Origin: Ruminococcus sp.
GTDB taxonomy: Bacteria; Bacillota; Clostridia; Oscillospirales; Ruminococcaceae
NCBI RefSeq assembly: GCF_017464355.1
Contig: NZ_JAFUAG010000011.1
Location: 1 to 64,000 of the forward strand
Reading direction: 5' to 3'
DNA length: 64,000 bases
Shown here one piece after another: positions 60,872 to 64,000 of this stretch. Numbering within the stretch: position 1 is the stretch's first letter; every line of letters begins with the position of its first letter. A model generated the notes under the pieces. It saw nothing but the letters and a program-made list of their open reading frames with translations. It ran no database searches and was not told the origin of the DNA. A program made the translations under genes and the position numbers.

Positions 60872-61848
60872 AGCTGACCTCCGTTCCCGACCACAACGCT
60901 GGTGCGCACATCACATATCTGTCCGCTTTCCGCATGGCCGTCAATATCCACCACGTCCTGCCTCCAGGAATAAAGAGTCTTGCAGTAAAGGAATTCGTTG
61001 CTCGCCAGCAAAAATCTCTCCACGTCCGAAAGCTCCTTGTCAATGCTCAGGCTCCTCGATGTGCTGGAGTGTATCTGCACACTCAGCCTGTTCATGGTGT
61101 CAAAATCTATATCCGCCTGTGACCTCCCGTAGAAGTCCACATACTCCTTGGCATACAGCCCGCACATAATGCTCAGGTACTGGCCGGGCTTGTCAAGGCA
61201 CATCATGCCCGCCCTGTTGGCCGTAACGTCAGCATACTTCACCCACTGCCCCAGCGCCGAGCAAAGCTGGCTGCCTATAGGCTGTGTGAATGACTTCTCA
61301 ATAGGCCTGAAAACGTCGTTGTTCGCATTCAGGTAGGTGTACGCCATGTTGAATGTACAATGATTGTTCTGCACCCTGCCGCACTCACAGCCCAGCAGCA
61401 GTGTCAGCTCATCGTCCGTGCAAAGCTCTACAAGCTGCTTTGTAAGAACTATGCATGGCTCTATAAGATCGCTCGCGATCGAATACGCCAGGGGCCTTTC
61501 CAGATCTTCCCTTATAAAAACTATAGGTACTATCAGCTCCAGCCTCTCAGCACACTTTTTAACTTTATCATATATCTCGGGATATTTCAGCGGCCCCACC
61601 TGATCGCATTTCATGAACAGGTGCTTGGCCTCCGCCGCTATATCCTGAGAATTGACCGCCTTGAACAGCTTGGCGCTGCCCCCCAGACTCATTATCTTCT
61701 GTCTTACCGCAAAGTCTGAATCAAAGGCATAGTCAAGACTTCCGTCTATCATATGGCTCTGCGAAGACCTGGTATATGCGTTAAGATAAGAACGAAACCC
61801 CGTATCGATCTGAAGAAGCGGATTTATCTTCTCATTCATGTCACTCAT
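60868..61848 (-). CDS. M48-like protein with degenerate zinc site (pseudoprotease)
   Basis: A 326-residue soluble protein related to M48 peptidases. The family context TDDELTLLLG is present, but the following HExxH zinc motif reads CECGR, so both His ligands are lost. Downstream, VTANRAGMMC matches the TADRAGLL segment of M48 but with Asn for the usual Asp. No membrane helices are visible, unlike HtpX. The ATG at 61848 was chosen because GGGAGGG lies 7 bases upstream. It sits between two dynamin-like GTPase genes and overlaps the downstream one by 4 bases. A binding or regulatory role within a GTPase complex is likely; proteolysis is unlikely. The assignment rests on motif context. Confidence 0.65.
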   Translation of the reverse strand: MSDMNEKINPLLQIDTGFRSYLNAYTRSSQSHMIDGSLDYAFDSDFAVRQKIMSLGGSAKLFKAVNSQDIAAEAKHLFMKCDQVGPLKYPEIYDKVKKCAERLELIVPIVFIREDLERPLAYSIASDLIEPCIVLTKQLVELCTDDELTLLLGCECGRVQNNHCTFNMAYTYLNANNDVFRPIEKSFTQPIGSQLCSALGQWVKYADVTANRAGMMCLDKPGQYLSIMCGLYAKEYVDFYGRSQADIDFDTMNRLSVQIHSSTSRSLSIDKELSDVERFLLASNEFLYCKTLYSWRQDVVDIDGHAESGQICDVRTSVVVGNGGQL

Positions 61849-61988
61849 CGAGTGCCCTCCCTTGTTATAGTTAACGGCATCAGCACTGCGCACAGCCTGC
61901 TTTAAGCAGGATATGTCAGCCTGTCACGGCCGTTAAATATAGATAAATGTCGAGAACCGCAGCCTGAGCCCGACCCTCATCTGCTTCT

Positions 61989-64000
61989 TCACTGCTGTGC
62001 TGTCTGCACCCCAACATCATCATTGAGTACCTTTCTTACTGCATAAGCGTCCTGTACCAGCTTGCTGGCGGTCTCAGCGATAACGTGCAGCCTTTCCATC
62101 TCCTTCTGTGATACTTCGGATTTCTCAGCCTTGAGATCGTTCAGGTTGTCCAGAGTTTCCTGGGTATCTCTCAGTATTATCTCTGTCTCTTCCTCGATCT
62201 TGCTCTTTATGCTGTCAAAGGAGGAGAATACCTGCCTTCTGACAGTCTCTGTAAAGTCGTTGTTCAGCTTCATCTCGTGGAACTGCTTCTTCACATTGGT
62301 CTTGAAGTTTGACTTGTACTTGTCTATCCTCTCCTTGACCAGTACCTTCTCAATGGCAAAGTTCGCCGTGAAGGAACCTGCTATGCCCGCAAATGCCATC
62401 ATCACCAGCATCACAGGCAGCAGACCTGTGGAAAGCCCGAAGAAGGACCCGAAGAAAGCAGCTGCATAATAGGTAGCGTAAAATCCTGCCAGACCTGTTG
62501 CACCGCCCAGCAGCGCACCCTTGGCACCCGACTCCCTGAAGCCCATGTAAACGCCGCCGACGCCCCACATACCTGTGGCCGCACCGATGACCTTGTCCAG
62601 TGTACCGCCGTTCTGTGATACCCTGTCCGATACTGCGAACATACGCTGTATAGCCTCAACGCTCTCAAAGAACTCGTCCTCGAATTCCTGCAGTCTTTCG
62701 GTCTCACCGCTTACCGCACTGTTGATGCTGTTCTGTATCTGCTCACATATTATCTGTGCCCTTGCCTCCATGCTCTCCTTGATCTTCTCGGTCAGCTTTG
62801 AGCTTACCAGCTTCAGCCTGTCCTTCTTGAAGTCCTCAGAAGACATCTGGAAGTTGTCGATGACCTCCATGGCTGCCTCTTCGATGTTGCTCCAGTAGCT
62901 GTCCAGCACGGGGCGCAGGTCCTCGAACACCTTGTTAGCCGCGTCATTTATCTTTACAAATTCCTGACGCTTCATGTTCCTTATCTCATCTATCTCCTTG
63001 ATAGCCGCGTCGTACTTCTCCATGAACTCATCATTGGCCATCATCAGGGCATTCTCCTGCATAACGATGGACCTGAGTATCTCAGTACCCGAGTTGGTTA
63101 TCTTGTTGGCCAGTATCTGCAGGGTGATGACACCTCTCTCCTGGGTCAGCAGAGTTTCCAGCGCCTTCTCAAACTCAGGGAAGTTCGACTCCTCCAGCAG
63201 CTCCTGGCTGCCTATGGTCTTTGCCGTCAGGGCACGCTTCGCGTACACACCTATAACTCTGGGTGTGCCTATCTTCCTCTTGTATACCGCGAATTCCCTG
63301 CTGTCCTCACCCATGACCTTCTTGGCCTTTTCCATAACGTACTTGCCTATACGGGTGCGTACAGTTTCAACTATCTTGTTCTCGTCCTCCTGGGTGAAGG
63401 TGCCGAAGCAGTTCACCACGAAGATTATACGTCCCACATCAGAGGTCAGCATCTTCTTCTCCAGGAATTCCTTCTCAAACTGCGAGAAAGGCGAGTTAGC
63501 ACTTATAACGAATACCGCAGCATCTATCTTCGGTATTATGGACATGGTAACATTTGTCATCTGGTCGTCATCGTTCAGACCGGGAGTGTCGATGATATCC
63601 ACGTTGTTGCGGCAGAACTCAGTGTCGTAATAAACGGTGGCCTCCTTGACAGTTTCAGCCTTGCGCTCCGACTCACTGGTAAGCTTGGTAACATAATCCT
63701 CCAGCCTGTCAATGTCAACTCTCTCCGAGTCGCCGTTCTTGTATTCCACCTGAACATAAGGCTCTTTGCTGTATGTTACACGGTTGAGTGTAGCAGTGGC
63801 AGGCAGAACGTCTGCGGGCAGTACCTCCTGTCCCAGCAGCGCATTTATCAGCGTGCTCTTGCCTCTCTTGAACTCACCTACTATAGCGACTTCAAAATGC
63901 TCGTCCTTAGCCTTTTCCAGGGTCTCTCTTATCGACTCTGCGGTGTTGACGAGTGCTATCTCCTCACTAAGCTTCAGTAGCTCCTGCAGATCGGCAGTAA
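61989..64000 (-). CDS. Bacterial dynamin-like GTPase with membrane paddle (partial, 5' end beyond window)
   Basis: The frame stays open to the right edge, so at least 670 residues are encoded and the start is missing. The P-loop GEFKRGKSTLINALLG is encoded at about 63833-63880. G3 is DTPGLNDDDQ and the G4 position reads VVNCFG. A long helical region leads to a hydrophobic glycine-rich stretch (about 90 residues, encoded near 62345-62610, GGATGLAGFYATYYAAAFFG) that could insert into membrane like the paddle of BDLP. Coiled-coil segments follow to the C terminus. It lies 140 bases upstream of the M48-like gene in the same direction, forming with it and the second GTPase a probable operon. Confidence 0.88.
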   Translation of the reverse strand, partial: TADLQELLKLSEEIALVNTAESIRETLEKAKDEHFEVAIVGEFKRGKSTLINALLGQEVLPADVLPATATLNRVTYSKEPYVQVEYKNGDSERVDIDRLEDYVTKLTSESERKAETVKEATVYYDTEFCRNNVDIIDTPGLNDDDQMTNVTMSIIPKIDAAVFVISANSPFSQFEKEFLEKKMLTSDVGRIIFVVNCFGTFTQEDENKIVETVRTRIGKYVMEKAKKVMGEDSREFAVYKRKIGTPRVIGVYAKRALTAKTIGSQELLEESNFPEFEKALETLLTQERGVITLQILANKITNSGTEILRSIVMQENALMMANDEFMEKYDAAIKEIDEIRNMKRQEFVKINDAANKVFEDLRPVLDSYWSNIEEAAMEVIDNFQMSSEDFKKDRLKLVSSKLTEKIKESMEARAQIICEQIQNSINSAVSGETERLQEFEDEFFESVEAIQRMFAVSDRVSQNGGTLDKVIGAATGMWGVGGVYMGFRESGAKGALLGGATGLAGFYATYYAAAFFGSFFGLSTGLLPVMLVMMAFAGIAGSFTANFAIEKVLVKERIDKYKSNFKTNVKKQFHEMKLNNDFTETVRRQVFSSFDSIKSKIEEETEIILRDTQETLDNLNDLKAEKSEVSQKEMERLHVIAETASKLVQDAYAVRKVLNDDVGVQTAQQ

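Overview
The window is a chromosomal segment of a Gram-positive, low-to-mid GC anaerobe of the Clostridia, most likely a fibre-degrading Ruminococcus-like member of the Oscillospiraceae. The evidence is the plant cell-wall enzymes (GH51 arabinofuranosidase, CBM2-GH5 endoglucanase, GH67 glucuronidase with an esterase), the clostridial gene order M50 protease-scpA-scpB-DUF2953-ytfJ-dacF-rluB, an LTA-synthase family protein, lipoproteins with clear lipoboxes, and consensus sigma-A promoters with strong AGGAGG ribosome binding sites. No rRNA, CRISPR array, insertion sequence or prophage was seen. The genus is an inference.

Layout. 0.2-4.1 kb: metal-resistance operon on the minus strand (SmtB-type repressor, methyltransferase, nucleotidase, metallochaperone, Zn/Cd P-type ATPase) with a promoter and a 12-2-12 operator. 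4.2-7.2 kb: sirtuin, a small unknown gene, release factor 3. 7.4-11.7 kb: TetR regulator with clustered operators, then an ABC exporter of the ATPase plus FtsX-like permease type. 11.7-16.4 kb: a membrane protein divergent from a tight three-gene unit (zinc-ribbon pseudokinase, VWA protein, divergent adenylosuccinate-synthetase homologue), then luxS. 16.5-19.7 kb: GH51 arabinofuranosidase divergent from an AraC regulator and a possible nuclease-wHTH protein. 19.8-23.1 kb: two-component system coupled to a CotH-kinase lipoprotein. 23.1-30.6 kb: minus-strand housekeeping cluster (SGNH lipoprotein, rluB, dacF, ytfJ, DUF2953, scpB, an extended scpA, M50 protease). 30.8-36.9 kb: rpmB, LTA-synthase-like protein, HAD hydrolase, membrane-anchored cellulase. 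37.1-37.8 kb: five tRNA genes (Val, Asp, Phe, Gly, Gly). 37.8-42.5 kb: membrane proteins, CorC/HlyC protein, transglutaminase-like protein, signal-peptidase-like protein. 42.8-47.8 kb: solute-binding lipoprotein divergent from a cytosolic periplasmic-binding-like GGDEF protein, then a Thr/Glu-rich lipoprotein. 48.0-54.0 kb: an unusual three-gene operon. 54.2-54.6 kb: tRNA-Tyr, Thr and Pro on the minus strand. 54.9-58.8 kb: GH67 alpha-glucuronidase and SGNH esterase. 59.1-64.0 kb: two dynamin-like GTPases flanking an M48-like protein that has lost its zinc site; the last GTPase runs off the right edge.

The strongest candidates for an undescribed system are: (1) the 48.0-54.0 kb operon of two paralogous adenylation (ANL) enzymes, one fused to an alpha/beta hydrolase, both ending in Met/Pro/Phe/Gly-rich low-complexity tails, plus a free-standing protein made of the same kind of repeat; one tail also has its own internal Shine-Dalgarno and ATG; (2) the zinc-ribbon pseudokinase-VWA-PurA-like unit at 12.8-15.75 kb; (3) the dynamin-pseudoprotease-dynamin unit at the right end. 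The window also holds a family of long, nearly perfect intergenic palindromes (5421-5549, 16365-16506, 58770-59082), each between convergent genes, and a terminator hairpin with the same stem sequence at three convergent junctions.
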